From: RPQJ01 sp963754125
Lineage (GTDB): Bacteria; Pseudomonadota; Gammaproteobacteria; Steroidobacterales; Steroidobacteraceae
Direction of reading: 5' to 3'
Length of the DNA stretch: 64,000 bases
NCBI GenBank assembly: GCA_963754125.1
Contig: CAVWEX010000014.1
Span: 744,001-808,000, forward strand
The position numbers were made by a program, and so were the translations under genes. The notes under the pieces were generated by a model. That model saw only the letters and a list, made by a program, of their open reading frames with translations, had not been told where the DNA came from and did not search any database. Below, one piece after another: positions 1-7,361 of the stretch; the first letter of the stretch is position 1, and each line of letters begins with the position of its first letter.

Positions 1-1
1 G

Positions 2-208
2 GTGCACTCGCTCGAGGGGACGGAACGGATCGAGGAAGTCGCGCGCATGCTGGGCGGTGCCGAGATCACCGCGCGGACCCGCGACCATGCCCGGGAGATG
101 CTGGAGTCCGCGGCTCAGGCGCCGCCGCGAGTGCCTAGGCCTGCTTCGAGCGGTGCGGGCAACGCTCGCGCACGCAGCGGCCGCGCAAAGTCAGCGCGTG
201 GTCGGTGA
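2..208 (+). CDS. recN: DNA repair protein RecN, C-terminal fragment
   Basis: The visible 68 residues begin inside the protein and contain the typical RecN ending (TERIEEVARMLGG followed by EITARTRDHAREMLES), the segment after the second ABC half-domain. RecN is an SMC-like ATPase acting in double-strand break repair. The reading frame runs about 28 residues past the usual end, through a basic Ala/Arg/Ser-rich tail that overlaps the 3' end of the converging fur gene by 74 bases. Such a tail is not typical, so either the stop is displaced or a base error hides it. The 5' part lies outside the window. recN next to fur and bamE is a common gammaproteobacterial arrangement. Confidence 0.8.
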   Translation: MHSLEGTERIEEVARMLGGAEITARTRDHAREMLESAAQAPPRVPRPASSGAGNARARSGRAKSARGR

Positions 209-566
209 GCTCGAAACCGTGCCGCGCGGCGATCTCGCGCTGCCGATCCTCGATCCCCGCGTCGGCAAACTCCTCGACCCGCCCGCAGTCCTCGCAGACG
301 ATGTGGTCGTGGTGCTCGCCCTGGTCGAGCTCGAACACCGCGGTCCCGCCCTCGAAGTGATGCCTCGTCACGAGGCCGGCCGACTCGAACTGGGTCAGCA
401 CGCGGTAGACCGTCGCGAGGCCGATGTCCTCATTGGACTCGAGCAGGCGGCGGTAGACGTCCTCGGCGCTCATGTGGTGCGCCGAGTTGACGGCCAGGAT
501 CTCGAGGATCTTGAGCCGCGGCACGGTGACCTTGAGGCCGGCGCGTCGAAGTTGCGAGGGTTCCAC
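135..566 (-). CDS. fur: Ferric uptake regulator Fur
   Basis: This 143-residue protein has the full Fur layout: a winged helix (about residues 1-80, with VTVPRLKILEIL and the recognition-helix region GLATVYRVLTQFE), then the metal-binding dimerisation domain. The HHDH cluster is at 85-88, with structural zinc cysteines C91/C94 (CEDC) and C131/C136. Fur is an iron-dependent repressor of iron uptake genes, acting as a cytoplasmic dimer. It is divergent from bamE, with about 100 bases between the start codons, and convergent with recN. Length matches the family (about 140-150). No clear Fur box could be picked out by eye in its own upstream region. Confidence 0.96.
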   Translation of the reverse strand: MEPSQLRRAGLKVTVPRLKILEILAVNSAHHMSAEDVYRRLLESNEDIGLATVYRVLTQFESAGLVTRHHFEGGTAVFELDQGEHHDHIVCEDCGRVEEFADAGIEDRQREIAARHGFELTDHALTLRGRCVRERCPHRSKQA

Positions 567-670
567 GTTTGCCCGTCGTATTGCCCGTCCTGGGGCGACC
601 GCGAGGAGTTCGCGGTTGCTGTATCATGCGCCGGCATTATGTCCGGCGCGCGCCGGCAACTCCAGACATC

Positions 671-1145
671 ATGAGCCCATCGGACGCACGCCCCCGACTT
701 CCCATCGCCGTCGCCCTCGCGCTGCTGCTGGCCGCCGCCACGGCGGGCTGCGTGTACCGTCCAGACATCCAGCAGGGCAACCTGCTGAAGCTGACGGACG
801 TGGAGCAGGTGACGGTCGGCATGTCCCGCAGCCAGGTGCGCTACCTGCTCGGAACGCCGATGGTGTCGGATCCGTTCGCGCCGTCATCGCTGGGACTACA
901 TCTACCGCCGGACCTACGGCCGCGACCGCCAGGTCGACACCGCCCACTTCATCGTCCGTTTCGAGGAGGACAAGGTGACGGCGGTGGAGAAAGTCGCGCT
1001 GCCCCAGCCGCCGGGGCCCGAGCGGCCGGCGTCATGGCGCTTCTGGCAGAAGCCGCCGGTGGATGCGACCGCGCCGGCGGTCGAACCGCCCACGCCACCC
1101 GTGGATCCCCTGCCCTCCGAAGCGCCTCCCCCGAACGGCGCCTGA
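671..1145 (+). CDS. bamE: Outer membrane assembly factor BamE, frameshifted
   Basis: BamE is a small lipoprotein of the BAM complex that inserts beta-barrels in the outer membrane. The ATG at 671 gives a lipoprotein signal with lipobox TAGC and the acylated Cys at residue 27. The BamE/SmpA core follows (LLKLTDVEQVTVGMSRSQVR, then YLLGTPMVSDPF). At about 884 the frame must shift by one base: the continuation HRWDYIYRRTYGRDRQ and FIVRFEEDKV lies in the next frame and ends at the TGA at 1143-1145 after a Pro-rich tail. Removing one T near 884 restores a full-length protein, so a sequencing insertion is more likely than a pseudogene in this conserved gene. Divergent from fur. Confidence 0.88.
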
Positions 1146-1181
1146 GCGATCCGTGTCGAGGAGCGGCCGAGCCGCGTCCGC

Positions 1182-1505
1182 TCAGGACGACCGGGCGCGG
1201 TTGCGCCGCCGCCCGACGCCCGACTCCGCCGCCTGACGGCGCGCGACGCGCGGATCGACGCGCAGCGGCCGGTAGATCTCGACACGGTCGTCCGCGCGCA
1301 GCGGCTGCGATGCGTCCACCCGGCGGCCGTAGATGCCGAGCGCAAGCGAGGTCGCATCGAGTTCGGGAAATTCCGCGAGCAACCCGGACGCCTGGACCGC
1401 CTCGAGGGCCGTCATGCACCGAGCGAGCGGCACGGTCACGATCCGCTGGCGCGTCGGCAGCGCGTAGACGACCTCGACGACGGACGGTTCAGGGTCGCGG
1501 GCCAT
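1182..1505 (-). CDS. rnfH: RnfH family ubiquitin-like protein
   Basis: This 107-residue protein matches RnfH (UPF0125): VEVVYALPTRQRIVTVPL at the N-terminus, then the conserved LALGIYGRRV and the ADDRVEIYRPL segment that closes the beta-grasp fold. The last ~20 residues are an Arg-rich tail. The biochemical role of RnfH is not settled. It is almost always the partner of ratA, and here its start overlaps the end of ratA by 17 bases, so the two are translated as one operon. Convergent with bamE. Confidence 0.9.
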   Translation of the reverse strand: MARDPEPSVVEVVYALPTRQRIVTVPLARCMTALEAVQASGLLAEFPELDATSLALGIYGRRVDASQPLRADDRVEIYRPLRVDPRVARRQAAESGVGRRRNRARSS

Positions 1506-1935
1506 GCAGCGCCCTCGCCCGCGCGACGAAGGCGTCGATCAGCGTGTTGCAGCTGTGCTCGAAAGCCTTGCCGAACAGCAGCGACACGACCGGATTTGCG
1601 AACTCGAAGCGCATCGCGAGCTCGATGCGCGTGCCGGCGTCGGCGATCGCCGTGAACGTCCAGCGACCGTCCAGCACCCTGAACGGGCCCCGCACGAGTT
1701 GCATGTCCATGAAGCCCGGGCGCTCGAATTCGTTGCGGGTGGTAAAGCGCTCGCGCATGCCGCCGCGCTGCATCTCCATGCTGGCGAGCAGGTCGCGCTC
1801 CGACTTCTCGTGCAGTTCGGCGCCCGCGACCCAGGGGAGGAACTCAGGGTAGCGCTCGACGTCGATCACGAGGTCGAACATCTGCTCCGGACTGAAGGTG
1901 ACGAGCGCGTTGCGGCGGATCTCTCGAATGGCCAT
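1489..1935 (-). CDS. ratA: RatA / Coq10-type START-domain protein
   Basis: This 148-residue protein with a polyketide-cyclase/START fold begins MAIREIRRNALVTFSPEQM and carries the typical DVERYPEFLPW and FANPVVSLLFGKAFE segments. Homologues include the E. coli RatA protein, described as a ribosome-association toxin, and mitochondrial Coq10, a ubiquinone-binding lipid chaperone. The Coq10-like role is the more general expectation for the family. The ATG at 1935 was chosen because homology begins there; the frame is open much further upstream, through smpB antisense. It heads the ratA-rnfH operon and is divergent from smpB, an arrangement conserved in gammaproteobacteria. Confidence 0.92.
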   Translation of the reverse strand: MAIREIRRNALVTFSPEQMFDLVIDVERYPEFLPWVAGAELHEKSERDLLASMEMQRGGMRERFTTRNEFERPGFMDMQLVRGPFRVLDGRWTFTAIADAGTRIELAMRFEFANPVVSLLFGKAFEHSCNTLIDAFVARARALHGPRP

Positions 1936-2007
1936 CGGGGCTCCCTGATCGCGGCGCAAGTGTATTCGGGACGGGTAGAATGCGCGACCGCCCCCGATCG
2001 AGCCGCC

Positions 2008-2493
2008 ATGGCTGCGCCCAGCAAACAGAAGGACTCCGCGCCTCCCCCGATCGCGCTCAACAAGCGCGCGCGGTTCGAGTATTTCATCGAGGAGAACCTC
2101 GAGGCCGGGATGGCGCTGCAGGGCTGGGAGGTCAAGAGCCTGCGCGCCGGCAAGGCGCAGATCACGGAGGGCTACGTGCTCGTCAAGAACGGCGAGGCGT
2201 GGCTGATCGGCGCGCACATCTCGCCGCTCAAGACCACCTCGACCCACGTCGTCGCCGACCCCACGCGCACGCGCAAGCTGCTGCTGCACCGCCGGGAACT
2301 CGACCGCCTCGTGGGCGCGGTGGAGCGCAAGGGCCACACCATCGTGCCGCTCAAGCTGTACTGGAAGCACGGCAAGGTGAAGCTCGAGATCGGCCTCGCG
2401 AAGGGCAAGCAGTCGCACGACAAGCGTGCGACCGAGAAGGATCGCGACTGGCAGCGCGAGAAGTCGCGCGTCATGAAGGCCCACCGCCGCTAG
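2008..2493 (+). CDS. smpB: SsrA-binding protein SmpB
   Basis: SmpB is the protein partner of tmRNA in trans-translation; it binds the tRNA-like domain and takes the place of a codon-anticodon pair in stalled ribosomes. The 161-residue product has the standard sequence: NKRARFEYFIEENLEAG, GWEVKSLRAGKAQI, then the beta-barrel core and the basic C-terminal tail KDRDWQREKSRVMKAHRR, which enters the mRNA channel. Start chosen at the ATG at 2008, giving MAAPSKQKD. The tmRNA gene itself begins 93 bases after the stop, so protein and RNA partner are adjacent. Confidence 0.97.
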   Translation: MAAPSKQKDSAPPPIALNKRARFEYFIEENLEAGMALQGWEVKSLRAGKAQITEGYVLVKNGEAWLIGAHISPLKTTSTHVVADPTRTRKLLLHRRELDRLVGAVERKGHTIVPLKLYWKHGKVKLEIGLAKGKQSHDKRATEKDRDWQREKSRVMKAHRR

Positions 2494-2545
2494 CGCACGG
2501 GGCTCTCGCTCACGCACCGCGGTGGCCGTCCCGACGACGGCGCCC

Positions 2546-2573
2546 TTGCATTTCCGCCCCCTGCCCCTACACT
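2546..2573 (+). promoter_or_regulatory. Candidate sigma-70 promoter of ssrA
   Basis: TTGCAT at 2546-2551 and TACACT at 2568-2573 are separated by 16 bases and lie just before the 5' end of the tmRNA (2586). This is a reasonable match to a vegetative promoter, judged by eye. The mature 5' end is made by RNase P, so the transcription start can lie a few bases upstream. Confidence 0.4.
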
Positions 2574-2585
2574 GGCTCCTACACC

Positions 2586-3220
2586 GGGGGCGACCGGTTT
2601 CGACGTGGGTCGCGAAACTCCAGGTGCATGCCGAGGTGCAAGGTTCCTCGTAAAACCGCTTGCAAACACTTAGTTGCCAACGAAGACAACTACGCTCTGG
2701 CGGCTTAATCCCGCCTAACCCTCGACTGGCATGTGCTTGTGCATCCAGACCCGGGGGACGCGCTCACAAGCTCGCGGGTCCAGTGTGCTGAGGGCTGGCT
2801 CGCTAAAATGCACCTGAGCTGGTCGAACGTCTTCCCTGCCGCTCGGGTAGCGTTCGACGAGATACAAAGAGACGGCTAAGCATGTAGGTCCTGGAATGTA
2901 GGGCTTGCGGACGCGGGTTCGATCAAGTTAGGTCGCCTTCACCCGTAAGGGTGAAGTGATAACGGGGCTCACATCGGTGAAGCCTGACGCGCCGGTGATG
3001 GCGGCGCGAGGTAACGCCGAGGGGTAGGAAGAGGGCCAACCTCAGGCCTGCCCTGTAGAGACTCATAGACCGGCTGAGCTGGTAACAGCGGAGCCGGCAC
3101 TAGGATTCGGGCGCGACACGGCCCGGATAACACGCCCCGCCCCCGATCGAGAGATCGGGGTGATGGCATAGTCCAGCCTGTCTCGGAAGAGACAGATCAG
3201 CTGTCCCGCCGCCTCCACCA
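2586..3220 (+). ncRNA. ssrA: tmRNA (SsrA) gene, interrupted by a group I intron
   Basis: tmRNA rescues stalled ribosomes and tags nascent chains. The 5' end GGGGGCGACCGGTTTCGACG (2586-2605) is diagnostic. The tag reading frame at 2676-2708 encodes ANEDNYALAA and ends in TAA, close to the E. coli tag. The 3' end CGCCTCCACCA (3210-3220) pairs with GGGGGCG at 2586-2592 to form the 7-bp acceptor stem, with A73 and an encoded CCA. The gene is 635 bases long instead of about 350-360. The excess is explained by an insertion at 2924-3203 in the T-loop. Joining 2923 to 3204 gives a 5-bp T-stem GCGGG/CCCGC closing the 7-base loop TTCGATT. The remaining 355 nt is a normal tmRNA. The order of halves is standard, so this is not a permuted two-piece tmRNA. 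Confidence 0.95.
2924..3203 (+). other. Group I self-splicing intron in the tmRNA T-loop
   Basis: The inserted 280 nt carries group I hallmarks. The 5' exon ends in U (2923) and the intron ends in G (3203). A short P1 can form between exon CGAT (2920-2923) and GTCG (2932-2935), giving the expected U-G wobble at the splice site. A P2-like hairpin CTTCACCC-GTAA-GGGTGAAG follows. Later come other GNRA-capped hairpins (GCTG-GTAA-CAGC; CCCCGATC-GAGA-GATCGGGG), GACT near 3059 and the P7-like ATAGTCC near 3169, then a terminal TGTCTC-GGAA-GAGACA hairpin resembling P9. P3-P6 were not fully resolved by hand. No open reading frame lies inside the intron. Group I introns in the tmRNA T-loop are known to me from other bacteria, so the position is plausible. 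Confidence 0.87.
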
Positions 3221-3224
3221 TCGC

Positions 3225-3252
3225 CGTCCCCCGGCCGCAAGGCCGGGGGACG
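3225..3252 (+). terminator. Strong GNRA-capped hairpin after tmRNA
   Basis: A perfect 12-bp stem (3225-3236 with 3241-3252) closed by a GCAA tetraloop begins 5 bases after the tmRNA CCA. No T-tract follows, so it may be a weak or factor-assisted terminator, a block to 3' exonucleases, or a leader structure for the downstream endonuclease gene. Confidence 0.5.
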
Positions 3253-3281
3253 CGGCTCGGGCAGTCAGGAATCGGTGCTGC

Positions 3282-3722
3282 ATGGCCAGGAAGGCTGTTC
3301 GACGACTGGCTCCCGAGGAAGCTGCTTACCTTGCCGGGCTGATCGACGGCGAAGGCACGATCACGCTGACCCGACGCCACGCGAACGAACGACGACAGCT
3401 GGTGCTGTCCATCAGCAGCACGGAGCGTGCACTCGTCGAATGGAGCCTGACGAATATCGGGGTCGGGAAGATTACCGGCAAGCGAACGTCCTGCGCCGCA
3501 CATGCGCCCGGACTCACCTATACCGTATCAAACCAGCAGGCACTGAATGTTCTGCGCCAAGTCGTGGACTACCTGCGCTCATATAAGAAGCTTCGTGCGC
3601 GCCTCGCGCTCGCAAGGTACGACGAATTGACCCCGCGCAACGGCAAGTACTCCGGCGAGCAAGACGCGGAGCGCCGGACTTGCGTTGCTTTCAGGGACCC
3701 CGCCTCGGCGGGGTTTCTGTTT
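3282..3722 (+). CDS. Free-standing LAGLIDADG homing endonuclease, no stop before terminator
   Basis: From the ATG at 3282 the protein reads MARKAVRRLAPEEAAY, then LAGLIDGEGTITL (residues 17-29), the signature helix and catalytic acidic residue of LAGLIDADG endonucleases, and continues to the family-like ending LTPRNGKYS near residue 125. One motif means it should act as a homodimer. Such enzymes cut the intron-less allele to drive intron homing. The gene lies 61 bases after the tmRNA 3' end, outside the intron. There is no stop codon: the frame passes through the terminator at 3697-3722 (RDPASAGFLF) and first stops near 5900, deep in antisense of the next gene. From 3631 to 3722 no frame contains a stop, so a single indel there would not restore one. 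The end given here is the terminator, not a stop codon. Confidence 0.8.
3697..3722 (+). terminator. Rho-independent terminator after the endonuclease gene
   Basis: ACCCCGCC pairs with GGCGGGGT around a two-base TC loop, followed by TTTCTGTTT. The T-rich side is on the + strand, so it serves the endonuclease transcript and not the converging antiporter gene. Confidence 0.8.
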
Positions 3723-3788
3723 CGGATGCCGCGCACTTCGTTCGCCCCTACCATTTCGCCCCGTAGCCAAGCGCGCCGCGGGGGAAGC

Positions 3789-5762
3789 TCACTCCACCAG
3801 ACGCGCCTCGGCCTTGCGCACTTCGAGGTCCGCGCCGAACAGCACGAGCACGTCCCCCGCCTCGAGCAGCACGTCACCCGGCGGGTCGGAGCGTCTCCTT
3901 CCGTCGCGCACCAGGGCTGCAACCGACACGCCAGGCAGCGCCAGTTCCCTGAGCAGGCGCCCCACGGCCGAACTGCGCGGCGGGAGCAGCACCGGATGCA
4001 GCCGGTCGGCGCCGCGCGGCTGAGCGTCGTAGTCGCTGGCAGCCTCGCCGCGAATGAATTCGCCAAGCAGACGGTAGCGATCCACACGCTGCTCCTGGAT
4101 GCGCCGGAGCACGCGCGTGAGCGGCACGTCGAGCAGCAGCAACGCGTGCGCCGCGATCATCAGTGCGGCCTCGAGCGTCTCGGGAACCACCTCCACCGCA
4201 CCCGCCTGTCTCAGTTCGTCCACGTGGCTCTCGTCACGCGTGCGTGCCATGACCGGCAGGTCGGGCCGAAGTTCGCGCACCACGCCCAGCAGCCGCAGCG
4301 CCGCTGCCGTGTCGTGATGGCTGATCAGCATCAGGCGCGCACTGCCGATGCCGACCGACTCGAGCACGGCACGCTCGGACGCGTCACCGTAGTACACGGG
4401 CTCGCCCGCGAGGTGTGCCTCGCGCACGCGGGAGGGGTCGAGGTCGAGCGCAACGAAGCGGATCTTCTCCTCGTCGAGGAAGTGGCCGACGCTCTGGCCG
4501 ATGCGACCGTAGCCGCAGATGATCACGTGGTCCGAAAGGCCGGTGGCGGCGGCCTGGACCGCAGGGGGTACGCTGCCATCGGGCGCCTCGTCCGGTCCGG
4601 AGGCGAGCCGGCGCGCGATGGCCAGGTTGTGCCGGATCAGCAGCGGCGCAGCCACCATCGAGATCAGCACCGAGGCGAGGGCGACCTGGCTCGCGCCGGC
4701 CGAGATCACGCCCGCCGTGAGTGCGATCGCGAGCACCGCGAAGCCGAACTCGCCACCGACCGCCAGCAGCAGTCCGGTGCGCCACGCCGTGAGCGCGTCG
4801 GTGCCGGTCGCCCGCACGAGGCCAGCGACGATCAGCGTCTTGGCTGTCATCAGCCCGACGGCTCCCGCGATGGCCCAGTGCCAGATCTCCGGCAACGCGC
4901 GCAGGTCGAACAGCATGCCGATGCCGACGAAGAACAGCCCGAGCAGCATGTCGCGGAACGGGCGGATCGCGGCCTCGATCTGGTGCCGGAACTCGGTCTC
5001 GCCGAGCATCATGCCGGCCAGGAACGCGCCGAACGCCATGGAAAGTCCGAACTGTTCCGTCGTCCAGCCAGCTGCGAGCGAGACGAGCAGCACGGTGAGG
5101 GTGAAGAGCTCCGCAGACCGACCCACGGCGACCGCGTGAAAGAGCGGCCGCAACAGCCAGCGACCGGCCACGAACACGATCATGAATGCCAGCAGCGCCT
5201 TCGCCATCGCCCAGCCGAGCGAGGCGGCCAGCGCTTGCGCGCCCACCGCGACGCCCAGCGCCGGTATGACCACCACGAACGGAACGGCCGTCACGTCCTG
5301 GAACACGGACAGCGCGACGCCGAGGCGACCGTGCCGCGAGTTGTCCTCGCCCTGCTCCGTCAGCTGCCGACTGATGATGGTGGTGGAGGACTGGGCGAAC
5401 ACCGCGCCGACCACGAAGGCGGCCGCAGGCGACAACCCGGCCAGCCATGCCACGGTCCCGACCACCGTGGTCGTGAGCGCGACCTGTCCTGTGCCGAGCG
5501 AAAAGACCTGGTCGCGCAGCGCGCGGATCTGCGGCAGCGAGAAGCTCAATCCGATCGTGAAAAGCAGGAATACGATGCCGAACTCGGCCAGCACCCGCAG
5601 CTGGTGGCCCTCGATGACCGGTCCTGGGGTGTATGGGCCGAGCACGACGCCCACGAGCAGGTAACCGAGGCTCGACGGGACGCGCAGGCGCTGGAACACC
5701 GCGACGACTGCAACCGCCGCAACCAGCAGGATCAGGAGCTGCACGAACGGCTGCTCAAGCAC
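3789..5762 (-). CDS. Kef/CPA2-type monovalent cation:proton antiporter with TrkA domains
   Basis: This 657-residue inner-membrane protein has an N-terminal Na+/H+-exchanger domain of about 12 membrane segments (residues ~1-390; GYLLVGVVLGPYTPG, FLLFTIGLSFSL, SSTTIISRQL). A cytoplasmic TrkA-N domain follows from about residue 410 (VIICGYGRIGQSVG, a dinucleotide-binding loop), then a TrkA-C domain to the end. This is the architecture of KefB/KefC and YbaL K+(Na+)/H+ antiporters, gated by nucleotides and, in Kef, by glutathione adducts. Which ion it moves cannot be told from sequence. It starts with GTG at 5762 and converges on the endonuclease gene. No KefF/KefG ancillary gene is adjacent. Confidence 0.9.
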   Translation of the reverse strand: MLEQPFVQLLILLVAAVAVVAVFQRLRVPSSLGYLLVGVVLGPYTPGPVIEGHQLRVLAEFGIVFLLFTIGLSFSLPQIRALRDQVFSLGTGQVALTTTVVGTVAWLAGLSPAAAFVVGAVFAQSSTTIISRQLTEQGEDNSRHGRLGVALSVFQDVTAVPFVVVIPALGVAVGAQALAASLGWAMAKALLAFMIVFVAGRWLLRPLFHAVAVGRSAELFTLTVLLVSLAAGWTTEQFGLSMAFGAFLAGMMLGETEFRHQIEAAIRPFRDMLLGLFFVGIGMLFDLRALPEIWHWAIAGAVGLMTAKTLIVAGLVRATGTDALTAWRTGLLLAVGGEFGFAVLAIALTAGVISAGASQVALASVLISMVAAPLLIRHNLAIARRLASGPDEAPDGSVPPAVQAAATGLSDHVIICGYGRIGQSVGHFLDEEKIRFVALDLDPSRVREAHLAGEPVYYGDASERAVLESVGIGSARLMLISHHDTAAALRLLGVVRELRPDLPVMARTRDESHVDELRQAGAVEVVPETLEAALMIAAHALLLLDVPLTRVLRRIQEQRVDRYRLLGEFIRGEAASDYDAQPRGADRLHPVLLPPRSSAVGRLLRELALPGVSVAALVRDGRRRSDPPGDVLLEAGDVLVLFGADLEVRKAEARLVE

Positions 5763-6032
5763 CGGCTCGATTCCCGAGACGGCGCCCTGCCTGGGATCCC
5801 AGCGTCATCGCACACCTCCCGCTCGCCATTGCGCCGTACTCGACCGGCCGCATGTTATCAGCGCCGATTCCGTGGACCGCCGGCGACGGCGGCAAGCTGA
5901 ACGCGCAGATCCAGCGGTGCGCGGGTGACGAAAGGCGACGCGCTGGATTCGCCGGGCGCGCCTTTACTCGCGGACCGCGCAGGCTGAGAATCCGGACGGG
6001 GTCGAGGCCGCACGATAAAAGGGAGATCCACT

Positions 6033-7361
6033 GTGACATCCAGCACGCGACTGATCCGCAGCACCCTGCTCGCCACCGCCGTCGCAGGCGCCTGCACCGC
6101 GAGCGCCCAGGCGCCGAAGCAGGTCGTCAAGCCGCCGGTCGCGCAGGCCTGGATCGACGTGGCGACCTTCTCCGGGATGCCGATGGGCGGCGGCATGGGC
6201 GAGGGCATGATGGACGCCACGCTCGGCGCCCTGATGGGCGGCGGCAAGAAGAGCACGGCCGAGTTCGGCTACACGCAGATCGGCACGGCGGGCCGCTGGA
6301 TGGACGTGACCCTGTACACGAGCCGCAACCCGAATCTCGCCGAGGCCCTGCAGGCCGTGCCGGCCGGCACGCAGCTCGCACCCACGCTCAAGCTGCAGGC
6401 ACCGGAGAAGCCGAAGCCCCTGCCCCGTGAGAAAGGCGAGGACGAGCCCGAGGACTGGAACTACGAGCCACCGAAGGGAAAGCTCGTGATGTACTGGGGC
6501 TGCTCGGAGACGGTGCGCCCCGGGCAGCCGAAGGTCGTGAATCTCGAGACGGCGACCGTGGCCGAGCTCGGCAAGTTCTTCGAGTCGCGGCGTGCCACCC
6601 AGCGCGGCGCCCACGCCGCCGTCGGTCGGCCGGTGTGGCCGAGCAAGGAGGACAAGCGCGCCCTGCCCGCCGGCGCCTCCATCGCCGGCGCGCACGCGTT
6701 CACGGGCCAGGGCGTGCCTGAGAACTTCAAGTTCACCATCCCGGCGCCACAGGACGTCATGCCGGAGATCGCCTTGCGCCAGACCGACAAGGGCGGCTTC
6801 GTGCTGCTCGAGTGGAACGCCATACCCAACGCGCGGGCCTACTTCCTCGGCAGCATGGGCGGCGGCGCCGACAGTGGGGGCGGCGGCGAGGACATGACGC
6901 TTCTGCTGTGGACGTCGAGCGAACTGCCCGAGTCCGGCTTCGGACTGTTCGACTACCAGACCAACGCCGCCGTCGACAAGTGGCTCAAGGACAAGGTGCT
7001 GCTGCCGCCGACTACCACGCGTTGCGCCGTGCCCAAGGAGGCAGCGGGCCAGGGCATGCTGCGCGCCATCGCCTACGGCACCGAACTCAACATGGCCTAC
7101 CCGCCCCGCCCGACGGATCCCAAGATCGCCTGGGAGCCCGACTGGAACGTCAAGATCCGCGTGAAATCCATGACGACCACGATGATGGGCATGGAGGGCG
7201 GCATGCCGGGGATGGGCGGCACGGAGGGCGCCGACGACATGAGCGACGCGCCCGAGCCGCCGGCCGAAGGCGACGCGGCCGCGGCCGAGCCGCCCAAGAA
7301 GAAAAAGAAATTCAACCCGTTCGACGCCGTGAAGGACGCCGTCAAGGACCAGCTGCCGTAG
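6033..7361 (+). CDS. Secreted Met/Gly-rich protein of unknown function
   Basis: This 442-residue protein starts with GTG at 6033 behind an AAAAGGGAGAT ribosome site. A signal peptide with likely AxA cleavage (GACTASAQA, around residue 26) precedes a periplasmic or surface domain. Two Met/Gly-rich stretches stand out: MPMGGGMGEGMM at residues ~50-61 and MMGMEGGMPGMGG near 390. The C-terminus is an acidic Ala/Pro/Glu segment followed by KKKKKFNPFDAVKDAVKDQLP. I do not recognise the family. Clustered methionines can bind Cu(I), but nothing else here supports a copper role. Its last 20 bases overlap the end of the converging oxidoreductase gene. Confidence 0.75.
   Translation: MTSSTRLIRSTLLATAVAGACTASAQAPKQVVKPPVAQAWIDVATFSGMPMGGGMGEGMMDATLGALMGGGKKSTAEFGYTQIGTAGRWMDVTLYTSRNPNLAEALQAVPAGTQLAPTLKLQAPEKPKPLPREKGEDEPEDWNYEPPKGKLVMYWGCSETVRPGQPKVVNLETATVAELGKFFESRRATQRGAHAAVGRPVWPSKEDKRALPAGASIAGAHAFTGQGVPENFKFTIPAPQDVMPEIALRQTDKGGFVLLEWNAIPNARAYFLGSMGGGADSGGGGEDMTLLLWTSSELPESGFGLFDYQTNAAVDKWLKDKVLLPPTTTRCAVPKEAAGQGMLRAIAYGTELNMAYPPRPTDPKIAWEPDWNVKIRVKSMTTTMMGMEGGMPGMGGTEGADDMSDAPEPPAEGDAAAAEPPKKKKKFNPFDAVKDAVKDQLP

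Noticed and set aside
569..1852. A 427-residue open frame containing the start of bamE
   Set aside because: Only about the first third matches BamE. The true continuation lies in the next frame and stops at 1145.
2586..3220. Two-piece, permuted tmRNA
   Set aside because: The 5' acceptor half precedes the tag frame and the 3' half follows in standard order. The extra length is a single insertion in the T-loop.
3282..5900. An 872-residue open frame beginning with the LAGLIDADG domain
   Set aside because: After about residue 140 it passes a terminator and runs antisense to the Kef-type antiporter, with Arg/His-rich shadow composition. Only the first part is a gene.
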